Assembly (NCBI GenBank): GCA_934149465.1
Contig: CAKPEZ010000002.1
Location: forward strand, 102,866 to 166,865
Reading direction: 5' to 3'
Length of the DNA: 64,000 nt
Source of the DNA: an uncultured Bacilli bacterium
Lineage (GTDB): Bacteria > Bacillota_I > Bacilli_A > RF39 > UBA660
The notes beneath the pieces are model-generated. The model was not told where the DNA came from, ran no database searches, and saw nothing but the letters and a program-made list of their open reading frames with translations. The position numbers and the translations under genes were made by a program. Below are positions 17,513-26,350 of the stretch, piece by piece (position 1 is the first letter of the stretch; the number at the start of each line of letters is the position of its first letter).

Positions 17513-17801
17513 TGATAAATTTCTAAAAGAAGGCGAGGTAGTTTATATAGTTAGAGCATATACGTTTATTAATTCTGATGGTATTTATAAATCTGTTCTT
17601 ACAGAAATACCATTTAAATATACTAAGTTAAAAGAAAAAATTAACATTCATGAGAATTCATATCCTTTAAGTAATGTTTTAACTCCAATTGATTCTTTAA
17701 AAACGGTTATTAAACTAAGTGCTGATGAGTCAAATACGTACTATTTAAAATATTCTAAGTCAGCATTTGATGAGGTAGAAGAATTCTTTAATAATAATTA
17801 A
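17487..17801 (+). CDS. hypothetical protein, possibly the 3' part of a deleted gene
   Basis: A 104-codon frame begins with a TTG inside the GNAT remnant in another frame, with no convincing ribosome site. It reads GKIIDDKFLKEGEVVYIVRAYTF and ends DEVEEFFNNN, ahead of a strong terminator. No family is recognised. Its good 3' end but poor 5' end suggest the junction with the GNAT remnant arose by deletion. A true small gene remains possible. Confidence 0.35.
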   Translation: MEKTGKIIDDKFLKEGEVVYIVRAYTFINSDGIYKSVLTEIPFKYTKLKEKINIHENSYPLSNVLTPIDSLKTVIKLSADESNTYYLKYSKSAFDEVEEFFNNN

Positions 17802-17803
17802 GA

Positions 17804-17840
17804 AAAGCGAGTAATAATAGAATTTATTATTATTCGCTTT
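17804..17840. terminator. bidirectional terminator
   Basis: A 16-base stem (AAAGCGAGTAATAATA with its complement, one G-T pair) closes a five-base loop. A-rich and T-rich flanks let it serve the hypothetical frame on the + strand and the ZnuA-like gene on the - strand. Confidence 0.75.
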
Positions 17841-17842
17841 CT

Positions 17843-18706
17843 TTATTTATATAGTTCTTTCTTTATAAGATCGATATTATCTTTCATAATAGTTAGATAA
17901 CTTTGATTAGAATTAGTAATTCCTCCGTCAATACTTTTCATTGTATTTAAAACTGAAATAGTAGCGCCATAATTATCTTTAAGATTAGTTACTATATCAT
18001 TAACCTCTTCACTACTTGAGAAAATATATTTTATTTTATTTCTATTTAAAAGAAGTTTTACTTCAGAAATAGTTTTTTCAGTAACTTGATTATTAGAATT
18101 ATCAAGAGAAATAATATTTAATCCATATTTTTCTAAGAAACTAAATGAATCATTATCTACTACAATAGTATCATATTCAGAGTTTTTAACTATTTCTTTT
18201 AATTCAGCATCTAACTCAGATAAGCTAATCTTTAAAGATTGATAATTTTCATCTACTTCTTTAATTAAATAAGGATTAGTAATATATTCTTCTAGACCAG
18301 TTTTAACATTTTGAGCCATCATTAAGTAGTTATAAGGATTAAGCCATAATTCTTCAGTACTATAAGTATAATTTACACCAAGCGCGCTATCAATTATTTT
18401 TAAATTCTTATTTTTATTGATAAGATCAACTGCTAAATCACGTTCAGTATCTCTTTTTGAATTAAATACAAATAATCCACTACGAGAATATTCATTTAAT
18501 TGTTTACTAGTAAATTCATAATTATCAATATCAATACCACTAGGATAAACACTAAAAATATCAGAATTATCTCCATATAGGGAATCAATAAGATAATGAA
18601 CTGGGTATAAAGTAGTGTAAATCTTTATATCTTCCATGTCATCTCTTTTAAAGCATCCAGTTAATAAAAATATCAGCATTATTAAGCATAATAGTTTTTT
18701 CTTCAT
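17843..18706 (-). CDS. ZnuA/TroA-like substrate-binding lipoprotein lacking usual metal ligands
   Basis: This 287-residue protein has a lipoprotein signal with lipobox LLTGC (Cys18). The fold signature of cluster A-I metal-binding proteins follows: TLYPVHYLIDSLYGD at the start, a long central helix and FLEKYGLNIIS. The histidines that bind zinc or manganese are not recognisable. The first site reads GIDIDNYEFTSKQ where H-x-E/Y is expected, DPHxW is replaced by EELWLNP, and the H before the YGL segment is replaced in VVDNDSFSFLEKYGL. It may bind something else or be structural. No ABC permease or ATPase is adjacent. Its start overlaps the yidD stop (ATGA type), so the two are co-transcribed. 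Confidence 0.7.
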   Translation of the reverse strand: MKKKLLCLIMLIFLLTGCFKRDDMEDIKIYTTLYPVHYLIDSLYGDNSDIFSVYPSGIDIDNYEFTSKQLNEYSRSGLFVFNSKRDTERDLAVDLINKNKNLKIIDSALGVNYTYSTEELWLNPYNYLMMAQNVKTGLEEYITNPYLIKEVDENYQSLKISLSELDAELKEIVKNSEYDTIVVDNDSFSFLEKYGLNIISLDNSNNQVTEKTISEVKLLLNRNKIKYIFSSSEEVNDIVTNLKDNYGATISVLNTMKSIDGGITNSNQSYLTIMKDNIDLIKKELYK

Positions 18707-18927
18707 TATTTTCCTTCTTTCTTTGGAACTGGATCATATCCATATCCGCCCCAAGGTGCACAACGTAACAATCTTTTAATTCCAAGGATAATTCCTTTAA
18801 ATATGCCATATTCATTAATAGATATAATCATATAATTAGAGCAACTTGGATAATATCTACAATAACTATGACACTTTAAAGGAATCCTTTGATAGAATTT
18901 AATTAAACTAATAATTATCTTTTTCAT
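18706..18927 (-). CDS. yidD: membrane protein insertion efficiency factor YidD
   Basis: This 73-residue protein has the full YidD signature: FYQRIPLKCHSYCRYYPSCSNY with conserved cysteines, AINEYG-like ISINEYG, and a C-terminal LLRCAPWGGYGYDPVP. It is a small peripheral membrane protein that helps YidC-dependent insertion. In many bacteria it lies in the rpmH-rnpA-yidC cluster; here it is isolated and precedes the ZnuA-like lipoprotein. Confidence 0.95.
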   Translation of the reverse strand: MKKIIISLIKFYQRIPLKCHSYCRYYPSCSNYMIISINEYGIFKGIILGIKRLLRCAPWGGYGYDPVPKKEGK

Positions 18928-18989
18928 ATTTATTATTTTACTCTATTTTTTATCTTTTGTAAATGGTAGATCAATATTATCAAGATACG

Positions 18990-18998
18990 TGGTATAAT
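18990..18998 (+). promoter_or_regulatory. extended -10 promoter of rnc
   Basis: TGGTATAAT is an extended -10 element, 30 bases before the chosen start codon of rnc. Confidence 0.5.
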
Positions 18999-19027
18999 AA
19001 ATGTATTAACAAATGGAGATGAGAAAA

Positions 19028-19681
19028 ATGCATATATTAGAGAAATTAAATATTGTTCCAAGTGATATGAATTTATTTATAACAGCGTTAACCCATACAT
19101 CATATACTAATGAACATGAGAATTGTCCTAGTTATGAAAGATTAGAATTCTTGGGTGATGCTATTTTAGAAGCAATTATTAGTGATTATTTATATAAAGA
19201 AGAAAAGTATGAGGAAGGATCTATGACTAAGATAAGAGCATCTTATGTTTGTGAAAGAGCATTATATGAATATGCTAAAGATTTAGATCTTCCTTTAGAT
19301 ATGCGTCTTGGTTCAGGAGAACATGGTCATGATAATCAAACTATAATAGCAGATATGTTTGAAGCTTTTATTGGAGCATTATATCTAGATAAGGGATATG
19401 ATTATACTAAAAAAATAGTTTTAGATATTATAGTTCCATATATAGATAAGAAAATGGAATTTCTAAAAGATTATAAGACTATCTTACAAGAATCAGTACA
19501 AACAGTAAAGAAAAGTGTAATATATGAAATAATAGATGAACAAGGACCTGCTCATAATAGAATGTTTACAGCTCAAGTAAAAGTTGATAATATTATTATG
19601 GGCAAGGGAGTAGCCTCTTCTAAGAAACAAGCAGAACAGCTTGCTGCTAAAGAAGCATTAAGTAGAAAAGCTAAAATATAA
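19028..19681 (+). CDS. rnc: ribonuclease III
   Basis: This 217-residue double-strand RNase processes rRNA and regulates structured mRNAs. The catalytic signature YERLEFLGDAILEAI is at residues 36-50 and the second acidic site DMFEAFIGALYLDKG lies near 112. A double-stranded RNA-binding domain fills about residues 150-217 (GPAHNRMFTAQVKV, SSKKQAEQLAAKEAL). The ATG at 19013 is in frame, but it is part of the GGAGATGAG ribosome site of the ATG at 19028. The usual smc-ftsY neighbours are absent. Its 3' end overlaps the convergent ylbJ gene by 24 bases. Confidence 0.95.
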   Translation: MHILEKLNIVPSDMNLFITALTHTSYTNEHENCPSYERLEFLGDAILEAIISDYLYKEEKYEEGSMTKIRASYVCERALYEYAKDLDLPLDMRLGSGEHGHDNQTIIADMFEAFIGALYLDKGYDYTKKIVLDIIVPYIDKKMEFLKDYKTILQESVQTVKKSVIYEIIDEQGPAHNRMFTAQVKVDNIIMGKGVASSKKQAEQLAAKEALSRKAKI

Positions 19682-20578
19682 TATTCCAAGTATCAAAGAT
19701 AGACCTGAGTGAATAATTCTTGCTATTAAAAATGGAAGATATTTTATTTTAGTTCCACTTATTTGAGAAGATACTTGTAAATGAACAGATATTCCTCCAA
19801 ATGATAAGATCATCGAAGTTAAGATAATTTTTACTTTTAAAGGAATAGCTAAGATGCTTAGTTCTTTTAAGCCAATAGTAATTTCTAAAATAGATTTAAC
19901 TAAACAAGATATATAAATATTATTTGGAAGATATTTTAATATTAGTGAAGATACTATTAAAAAAATAGTTAATATTCCAAGAATTAATAGTAAACTATCT
20001 ATACTAGAAGTTACAGAATTTATTAAGATCTTTCCAAAAGAAAGTTCTTTCTTTTTATCTATTTTATTATTTTCACTTACAGAAGAATAATTTCTAAAGA
20101 TAATACCAATAAGAATATTTGGAAGATAATGACAAATCATAATAATAGGACCAATATTTTTATTATTAAAGAAGACTCCTAACACCCCTAAAATAAATAA
20201 TGGATTAGAAAAGTGAGTAAAAGTTAATAATTTACTAGCTTCTTTATCACTGATATAACCATTATCGTATAATATTCTGGTATTTCTGGCATTAGAAGGA
20301 AATCCTGAAAATATAGATAAAAAGAATACTAACAAAGAACTATCATTAATATTAAATAAATTCTTAAAAAAAGGAAATATCTTAGTTAAATAATATCCAG
20401 CATTATAACTAATTAGAATACTGGCAATAATAAAAAAAGGCCACAAAGTAGGAACTAAATTATTAATCCAAATATTTAACGCTTCAAAAACAGTATTAAT
20501 AACTAGATCTTTATTTAAAAAAATTAAAATACTTATTAAAATAGTAATACCAACAATTAATAGATCTTTCTTTTTCAT
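19658..20578 (-). CDS. ylbJ: sporulation integral membrane protein YlbJ
   Basis: This 306-residue protein has about eight hydrophobic helices. It carries the YlbJ-type nucleoside-recognition (Gate) motifs NNLVPTLWPFF near 38-48, SGFPSNARNTRILYDNG near 92-108 and TFTHFSNPLFILG near 121. In Bacillus subtilis YlbJ is sigma-E controlled and needed for heat-resistant spores. It lies back to back with a YlbL-type protease gene, its neighbour in B. subtilis, but in opposite orientation here. The stop lies inside the end of rnc, with no terminator visible between them. Confidence 0.9.
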   Translation of the reverse strand: MKKKDLLIVGITILISILIFLNKDLVINTVFEALNIWINNLVPTLWPFFIIASILISYNAGYYLTKIFPFFKNLFNINDSSLLVFFLSIFSGFPSNARNTRILYDNGYISDKEASKLLTFTHFSNPLFILGVLGVFFNNKNIGPIIMICHYLPNILIGIIFRNYSSVSENNKIDKKKELSFGKILINSVTSSIDSLLLILGILTIFLIVSSLILKYLPNNIYISCLVKSILEITIGLKELSILAIPLKVKIILTSMILSFGGISVHLQVSSQISGTKIKYLPFLIARIIHSGLSLILGILYFSFST

Positions 20579-20654
20579 AATAAAATATATGTTTTAATAA
20601 GCAAGAATATTAGAGGTAAATAAAAATATAAATAATAGTAAAGGAATGATAAAA

Positions 20655-21626
20655 ATGATCAAAAAATTCTTAAAAGCTAATCTATCTTGTATAGTAATTA
20701 TCTTAATAGGTTTATTTTTAACTTATTATAGATTACCTTATTACATTCTAGCTCCAGGAGGCACGATTGATATTAGTAATAGAGTTACTGTTGATAAAAA
20801 GCCATCTAAAATAAATGGAAGTTTAAACTTATTATATGCTACTCAGTATCAAGCAAATATACCAATGTATCTGTTATCTTATATTATAGATACTCTTGAT
20901 AGAGAAAAAGTTTCAGATGAACAAGTAGGTGATGAAACTGTTAAAGAAATAGAACTTAGAAATAAGTATTTATTAGATAATTCTATTAATAATGCATTAT
21001 ATGTAGCATATCATGAATCTAATACAGATCTTACTATCAAAAGTTCTAAAGTAATAGTACTTGCTGCTTCTAAAGATAATCCTAATAAATTTAGAGTAGG
21101 AGACGTAATTCTTTCAATAGATGAAAAGAAAATTAATAATGTATCAGATATTAAAAATATTGAAAATCCTAATAATGAGTATAAATTTATAGTAGAAAGG
21201 GATAACCAAGAAATTACTATTAATGCAAGTAAAGATAAAGAAGGAAAGTATGGGATAGTTCTTACTACTAACTATGAATATAATCTTCCAGATGATATAG
21301 AAATAAAATTTAAAAAGAGTGAAAGCGGTCCATCAGGAGGATTAATGCTATCTCTTAGTATCTATAGTGCTCTTAATAACGAAGATTTAATAAAAGGGAA
21401 AAAGATTGCAGGTACTGGAACTATTTCTTTAGACGGAACTGTTGGAGAAATAGGTGGAGTAAAATATAAATTAATAGGAGCTGCTCGTAATAAGGTAGAT
21501 ATAATGTTAGTACCAGAAGAAAACTATGACGAATGTCTTAACTTAAAAGAAAAATATAAATATGATATTGAGGTAGTAAAAGTTCATACCTTTACTGACG
21601 CTATTAACTACTTAAGATCTTTATAA
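20655..21626 (+). CDS. ylbL: PDZ and Lon-type (S16) membrane serine protease, YlbL/SepM family
   Basis: This 323-residue protein has an N-terminal membrane anchor (about 8-24) ending LPYYILAPGG, typical of the family. A PDZ domain (FRVGDVILSIDEKKI) and a C-terminal Lon protease domain follow. The catalytic dyad is Ser227 in SGPSGGLM and Lys270 in GGVKYKLIGA, 43 residues apart as in Lon. YlbL-type proteases cleave outside the membrane (the B. subtilis enzyme degrades the division inhibitor YneA). The ATG at 20655 is preferred over one at 20646, which lies too close to the AAGG ribosome site. Confidence 0.9.
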   Translation: MIKKFLKANLSCIVIILIGLFLTYYRLPYYILAPGGTIDISNRVTVDKKPSKINGSLNLLYATQYQANIPMYLLSYIIDTLDREKVSDEQVGDETVKEIELRNKYLLDNSINNALYVAYHESNTDLTIKSSKVIVLAASKDNPNKFRVGDVILSIDEKKINNVSDIKNIENPNNEYKFIVERDNQEITINASKDKEGKYGIVLTTNYEYNLPDDIEIKFKKSESGPSGGLMLSLSIYSALNNEDLIKGKKIAGTGTISLDGTVGEIGGVKYKLIGAARNKVDIMLVPEENYDECLNLKEKYKYDIEVVKVHTFTDAINYLRSL

Positions 21627-21635
21627 TTAATAAAT

Positions 21636-21678
21636 AAAAAAAGCACTGTTTATACCAGATAAACTTAGTACTTTTTTT
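21636..21678. terminator. bidirectional terminator
   Basis: GTTTAT pairs with ATAAAC around ACCAG. The stem continues, after a TT bulge and with one mismatch, as AAAAAGCACT with AGTACTTTTT. Runs of A and T on either side suit termination of both the protease gene and the convergent flippase gene. Confidence 0.7.
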
Positions 21679-23206
21679 ATTTTTTTAATTTTCTTTTTAT
21701 CAAGTTAATTACTCTTTTTAAAAGTAATCTTGTATTCTTATCAAATAAATACATAATAGAAAGAGTAATCAAACTAATTAATACAAAAGTTATTCCAAGG
21801 GATAAGATAATCATTATATATCCCTTTATATTAAGCATAAATATATTTTCAATAGGCTTTATTAAAAATAAAGTAACTATATAAATGAGACTTGCTATTA
21901 AATAAGGCTTTATAATATCAAGAATTTTTTCTTTAGAAAATATTTTCTTTTTAGCTAAAATGCACTTTAATATTAAGTTAACTATAAATGCTAAAACAGT
22001 TGCACTAAGAATACCATTTAATCCAAAGTATTTAATAAATATAAGAGATAATCCTACATTAATAACTGCAGATATTAATACGTGGTTCTTATTATCTTTA
22101 AATAAACCATTTGAATTAATCATTGAATATAGTGGAAAATAAATAGTTGTAAAAAAGAGTGTTGATGTAAATAAACATACTGATAGATAAGATAAATTAT
22201 AAAGATTATCTTTTATCCAGGCATTTAAAACAAATGCTCTAATACCAATTAAAAAAGTAAGAGAAAAAGCAAATGCAATTATAATAAAGCCAGATAAATA
22301 TTCTTTATATAATAGATAAGCTTTATTATCTTCTTTTTTAGCAAAGACATTTCCAAATGAATAAATAGCGCCGTTATTTATTCTAGCAATTATTTCATTT
22401 AAGAATCTTAGAATATAATTATAAGAACTATAAATACTAACAGATATAGGACCTAAAAAAGCCATTAATAAAATAGAATCAGTATTATTAGTAACTAAGT
22501 ATCCAACTTGATACCATGCTAAATCTTTAATCATTTTATTACTAGAAGTATCTTTTCTTTCAATTTCTTTAAGCCAAGGATATTTCTTTTCAATTAACTT
22601 CTCAATAATAATTTCTTCAATAATTTTAACTATAAGTATCGTAACAGCGATTGCTACTAAGTTTTTAAATATTAAAACAGCAATAATAGTTAGAATATCA
22701 CAAACAAGTTTAATTATATTGGTAGGAAAAGTATATAAATATTTTTCCTGATTAGCAGATACTACTGCTTGATAGGCTTGCTTTTTCCAAAAGAAAGGAA
22801 TAAGATAAGATACTGCTATAATAAAAAATGAAAGTAAACTTGGTAATTTATAGCCGTTTTCAAAACTAGCAAAGAAATATAATCCTAAAGTAGTAGCGAT
22901 TATTATTAGTAAAATGATATACCCAATTTTCTTAAATGTTTTTCTACTTCCTGAATAAATTGCATTTATATCATCTTTGTTATCTTCAGCAAATGGTTTA
23001 TATAATTTATAAATAACAGCATCCGTAAAACCACACTGAGCAAGAAATACATAAGTAATAACTTGGTTTATAAATTGATAATATCCATTACCAGTATCTC
23101 CTAAGTATTTTATTAAAACTGTAACTTTAATAATTCCGACTATTCCAATTAAAATATAGGGAATAGTATCTGCTAAAATATTTAAAAAAACTTTTTTCGT
23201 ACGCAT
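21677..23206 (-). CDS. MOP-superfamily polysaccharide or lipid-linked oligosaccharide flippase
   Basis: This 509-residue protein has about 12-14 membrane helices and starts MRTKKVFLNILADTIPYILIG. GDTGNGYYQFINQ near residue 40 is a typical oligosaccharide flippase (Wzx/polysaccharide biosynthesis) opening. Such proteins turn lipid-linked sugars to the outer membrane face. No sugar biosynthesis genes are adjacent, so the cargo (teichoic acid, capsule or lipid II-like) is unknown. A start five codons upstream would place the ATG in the ribosome site GGAGGAG, so the ATG at 23206 is chosen. Confidence 0.82.
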   Translation of the reverse strand: MRTKKVFLNILADTIPYILIGIVGIIKVTVLIKYLGDTGNGYYQFINQVITYVFLAQCGFTDAVIYKLYKPFAEDNKDDINAIYSGSRKTFKKIGYIILLIIIATTLGLYFFASFENGYKLPSLLSFFIIAVSYLIPFFWKKQAYQAVVSANQEKYLYTFPTNIIKLVCDILTIIAVLIFKNLVAIAVTILIVKIIEEIIIEKLIEKKYPWLKEIERKDTSSNKMIKDLAWYQVGYLVTNNTDSILLMAFLGPISVSIYSSYNYILRFLNEIIARINNGAIYSFGNVFAKKEDNKAYLLYKEYLSGFIIIAFAFSLTFLIGIRAFVLNAWIKDNLYNLSYLSVCLFTSTLFFTTIYFPLYSMINSNGLFKDNKNHVLISAVINVGLSLIFIKYFGLNGILSATVLAFIVNLILKCILAKKKIFSKEKILDIIKPYLIASLIYIVTLFLIKPIENIFMLNIKGYIMIILSLGITFVLISLITLSIMYLFDKNTRLLLKRVINLIKRKLKK

Positions 23207-23290
23207 AATTAACTCCTCCATGTATTAATATTATAATATAAAAACGAAAAATTAAAAATAATTATTGTATTTATTTTTGATTTATGTTAA

Positions 23291-23406
23291 TATAATCTTG
23301 GCTTTTCAAATACACACGAATGAGGATTTAATATCTCTAGTGCTTAATTTATAAGTGAGAATTAAAGAAGATTCATTCGGAGGATACAAACAAAGGAGGA
23401 AAAAAT
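23291..23406 (+). promoter_or_regulatory. rpsB promoter and structured 5' leader
   Basis: TATAAT at 23291-23296 starts a leader of about 100 bases. CGAATGA (23317-23323) pairs with TCATTCG (23373-23379) and encloses a second stem, TTAATT with AATTAA. The GGAGG ribosome site follows. Such structures before rpsB often bind S2 for feedback control; that role is inferred here. The rest of the intergenic region shows nothing else. Confidence 0.5.
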
Positions 23407-24351
23407 ATGGCAGTAGTATCTATGAGTTACTTACTAGAAGCTGGAGTTCATTTTGGACATCAAACTAAAAGATGGAATCCTAAAATGAAGGAATATATCT
23501 TTGCAGCAAGAGATGATATTTATATCATTGATTTACAAAAGACTGTAAAGAAAATAGAAGAAGCTTATGCTAAGTTAAATGAAATTGCCGCTAATGGCGG
23601 AAAGGTTTTATATGTTGGAACTAAGAAGCAAGCTAGTGAAGTTTGCCGTGAAGAAGCAACTCGTTCTAACATGTATTATGTAACAGAAAGATGGCTTGGA
23701 GGAACACTAACTAACTTTAAGACTATTAAAAAGAGAATTAATCGCTTAGAAGAAATTGAAAAAATGGAAGAAGATGGAACTTTTGCATTACTTCCTAAGA
23801 AAGAAGTTATTGGACTTAAGAAAGAATATGAAAAGTTAAATCGTAACCTATGTGGTATCAGAGATATGAAGAAACTTCCTGATGCATTAATTATTGTTGA
23901 TTCAACAAAAGAAATTAACGCTATTAGAGAAGCTAAAATTCTTGGTATTCCAGTATTTGGTGTTATTGACACTAACTGTGATCCAGATGTTGTTGATTAT
24001 GTTATCCCTGGTAATGATGATGCTGTAAGAGCAATCAAAGTTGTTCTTGGAGTATTAACTAATGCGATTGTTGAAGCTAATGGTGGAACTATAGTTGATT
24101 ATGTTACAGAAGATGAACATCATGATAAAGCAAAAGAACAAACTAAAGAAAAAGTAAATGCCAAAGAAACATCTAAAAAGCCTGTTGTTAAAGAAGAATC
24201 TATTAAAGAAGAAGAAAAGCTAAGTAAAAAAGAAACTAAAATAGATTTAAATATTTTAACAGTAACAGAACTTAAAGAATTAGCTAAGAAAAAAGAAATC
24301 AAAGGCTATTCTAAGATGAAAAAAGAAGAATTACTTGAAGTTTTAAAATAA
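23407..24351 (+). CDS. rpsB: 30S ribosomal protein S2 with C-terminal SAP/Rho-N-like extension
   Basis: Residues 1-230 are a standard S2, with MSYLLEAGVHFGHQTKRWNPKM at the start and RWLGGTLTNFKTI near 98, GVIDTNCDPD near 188 and IPGNDDAVRAI. Most S2 proteins end near residue 240-250. Here about 45 Lys/Glu-rich residues follow, then a compact segment of about 35 (ILTVTELKELAKKKEIKGYS, then KKEELLEVL) that resembles SAP or Rho N-terminal helix-extension-helix nucleic-acid-binding domains. It precedes tsf, with a small hairpin between. Confidence 0.96.
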   Translation: MAVVSMSYLLEAGVHFGHQTKRWNPKMKEYIFAARDDIYIIDLQKTVKKIEEAYAKLNEIAANGGKVLYVGTKKQASEVCREEATRSNMYYVTERWLGGTLTNFKTIKKRINRLEEIEKMEEDGTFALLPKKEVIGLKKEYEKLNRNLCGIRDMKKLPDALIIVDSTKEINAIREAKILGIPVFGVIDTNCDPDVVDYVIPGNDDAVRAIKVVLGVLTNAIVEANGGTIVDYVTEDEHHDKAKEQTKEKVNAKETSKKPVVKEESIKEEEKLSKKETKIDLNILTVTELKELAKKKEIKGYSKMKKEELLEVLK

Positions 24352-24355
24352 AAAT

Positions 24356-24377
24356 AGATGATTATTATTAATCATCT
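24356..24377 (+). terminator. hairpin between rpsB and tsf, possible attenuator
   Basis: AGATGATTA pairs perfectly with TAATCATCT around a four-base loop. Only a weak T-rich tail follows, so it may partly terminate or set the rpsB:tsf ratio. Confidence 0.45.
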
Positions 24378-24401
24378 TTAATTTAAAAAGGAGAAGCAAA
24401 A

Positions 24402-25274
24402 ATGATTAGTGCAAGCATGGTAAAAGAGTTAAGAGAAACAACAGGAGCTGGAATGCTTGATTGTAAAAAAGCTTTAGAAGCAGTTAATGGTAATATGGAA
24501 GAAGCTATTACTTGGCTTCGTGAAAAAGGAATTTCTAAAGCTGCTAAAAAAGCTAGCAGAATTGCCGCAGAAGGTCTTGCTACTACTAAAATTAGTGGTA
24601 ACAAAGCAGTTATTGTTGAATTAAACTCTGAAACTGATTTCGTTGCTAAAAACGAAGAATTTAAAGAATTAATTAATCTAATAGCAGATGCTATTATAAA
24701 TGCAGAACCAACTACTAATGAAGAAGTTTTATCTCTTTCTGTAAATGGTCAAACTATTGAAGAATTAATTACTCAAAAGATTGCTAAAATTGGAGAAAAA
24801 TTAAGCTTTAGAAGATTTGCTTTATTAACTAAGAATGATGATGAAGTTTTTGGTAGTTATGCACATATGGGTGGAAAGATTGTTACTTTAGTAAAACTTA
24901 CTGGTAATAATAATGAACTTGCTAAAGATATTGCTATGCATATAGCAGCAATGCGTCCTTTATATTTAAATAAAGACGAAGTACCTGCTGATGTATTAGA
25001 AAAAGAAAGAAATATTTTAAAAGAACAAGCTCAAAACGAAGGCTTAAAAGCAGATAAAATTGATATGATTATTAATGGTCGTATTAATAAGTACTATGAA
25101 GAAGTATGCTTAGAAGATCAAGCTTTTATTAAAGAAAATAAAGTAAAAGTAAGCACTTACGTTAAGAATAATAATTCTAAAATAGTTTCATTTGTTCGCT
25201 ACGAAGTAGGAGAAGGAATGGAAAAACGCGAAGATGATTTTGCAGCTGAAGTTATGAAACAAGCTAACGCTTAA
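24402..25274 (+). CDS. tsf: translation elongation factor Ts
   Basis: This 290-residue nucleotide exchange factor for EF-Tu has the N-terminal UBA-like signature VKELRETTGAGMLDCKKALE and LREKGISKAAKKASRIAAEG. The core motif ELNSETDFVAKNEEF lies near 69-83. HIAAMRPLYLN and the C-terminal EVGEGMEKREDDFAAEV complete it. Gene order rpsB-tsf is universal. A strong terminator follows. Confidence 0.98.
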   Translation: MISASMVKELRETTGAGMLDCKKALEAVNGNMEEAITWLREKGISKAAKKASRIAAEGLATTKISGNKAVIVELNSETDFVAKNEEFKELINLIADAIINAEPTTNEEVLSLSVNGQTIEELITQKIAKIGEKLSFRRFALLTKNDDEVFGSYAHMGGKIVTLVKLTGNNNELAKDIAMHIAAMRPLYLNKDEVPADVLEKERNILKEQAQNEGLKADKIDMIINGRINKYYEEVCLEDQAFIKENKVKVSTYVKNNNSKIVSFVRYEVGEGMEKREDDFAAEVMKQANA

Positions 25275-25307
25275 AGAAAAAGAGGAAAAAACTCTTTTTC
25301 TTTTTTT
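25273..25307 (+). terminator. intrinsic terminator of rpsB-tsf
   Basis: GAAAAAGAG pairs with CTCTTTTTC around a seven-base loop, followed by seven T. Confidence 0.9.
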
Positions 25308-25343
25308 AAAATTTATGATATGATAAAAGATATGAGGTGGATT

Positions 25344-26261
25344 ATGAAGGCAGCAATTATTTATAACCCGACAAGTGGGAAACAATTTAATACAGATAAA
25401 GTAAGAAAACAATTTCTAAATATTTTAACTGAAGCTAAATATGAAGCTAATTTTTATGTTACTGAGTATCATTTGCACGCTAAAAAAATTATAAAAGAAT
25501 TAAGTGATGATACTGATTTAGTATTAGTAGTAGGAGGAGATGGAACTTTAAATGAAGTAATATCTGGTAATTGTGAAAGAGAAAAACAACTCTTAATATC
25601 ACCAATCCCCGTAGGTACTACTAATGATGTATGTAATATGCTTGGTTATGGGAAAAATATTCTAACTAATTTAAAAAATGCTTTAACTGGAGAAGTTAAA
25701 AATTTAGATATTTACGCTATAAATGGTCATCCTTTTATCTATGTCGCAGGATTTGGTAAATTTACTAATGTTCCTTATGATACTAAGAGAGATAAGAAAA
25801 AAAAGTGGGGATATTTAGCATATGTTATGGAAGGGGTAAGATCATTTTTTAATAAAGATGATCTATATGAATTAACTTATGAAGTAGAATCTGGTAAGTA
25901 TACGGGATTATATTCTTTTATTTCTGTTTCAAACGCTAGTAGAATAGCTGGATTTAATAACGTTTTTAAAGATGTTAAACTTAATGATGGAAAAATAGAA
26001 GTTCTCTTATCTAACATAGTAAAGAAAAAAGATTTAATTAGAAGTTTATATTTCCTAGCATCTAATGATATTTCTAATGTTCCTGGATTCTACTTTCATA
26101 GAACTAGTTATTTAAGAATAACGTTTAAGAAAATTCCTAAGAATAGCTGGTGTATAGATGGTGAAAAACTAGAAGATGCAAATCTTACTTACGAAATAAA
26201 AAAATTAACTACTATCAAAGTATTAGTAACTAAAAATGCAGATCCTAATCTATTTGTATAA
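25344..26261 (+). CDS. dgkB: diacylglycerol/lipid kinase (DgkB/YegS/BmrU family)
   Basis: This 305-residue protein has the lipid-kinase catalytic domain: YNPTSGK near 7-13, GGDGTLNEVISG near 65 and PIPVGTTNDVCNMLGYG near 92. Near the end WCIDGEKL fits the C-terminal beta-sandwich. DgkB phosphorylates diacylglycerol and so recycles it into phospholipid synthesis. An upstream in-frame ATG at 25320 exists. The ATG at 25344 directly follows the GAGGTGG ribosome site and gives the normal N-terminus. It is a single-gene unit. Confidence 0.88.
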   Translation: MKAAIIYNPTSGKQFNTDKVRKQFLNILTEAKYEANFYVTEYHLHAKKIIKELSDDTDLVLVVGGDGTLNEVISGNCEREKQLLISPIPVGTTNDVCNMLGYGKNILTNLKNALTGEVKNLDIYAINGHPFIYVAGFGKFTNVPYDTKRDKKKKWGYLAYVMEGVRSFFNKDDLYELTYEVESGKYTGLYSFISVSNASRIAGFNNVFKDVKLNDGKIEVLLSNIVKKKDLIRSLYFLASNDISNVPGFYFHRTSYLRITFKKIPKNSWCIDGEKLEDANLTYEIKKLTTIKVLVTKNADPNLFV

Positions 26262-26266
26262 TAAAT

Positions 26267-26309
26267 AAGTAAAGCTCTAGTTTAATAAGAGATTTTACTT
26301 GTTTTTTTT
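26267..26309 (+). terminator. intrinsic terminator
   Basis: AAGTAAA pairs with TTTACTT, with CTCT/AGAG inside, and is followed by GT8. Confidence 0.75.
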
Positions 26310-26350
26310 ATGATGGTTTGTTATTATTAATATAGAAAGAAGATGAAAAT

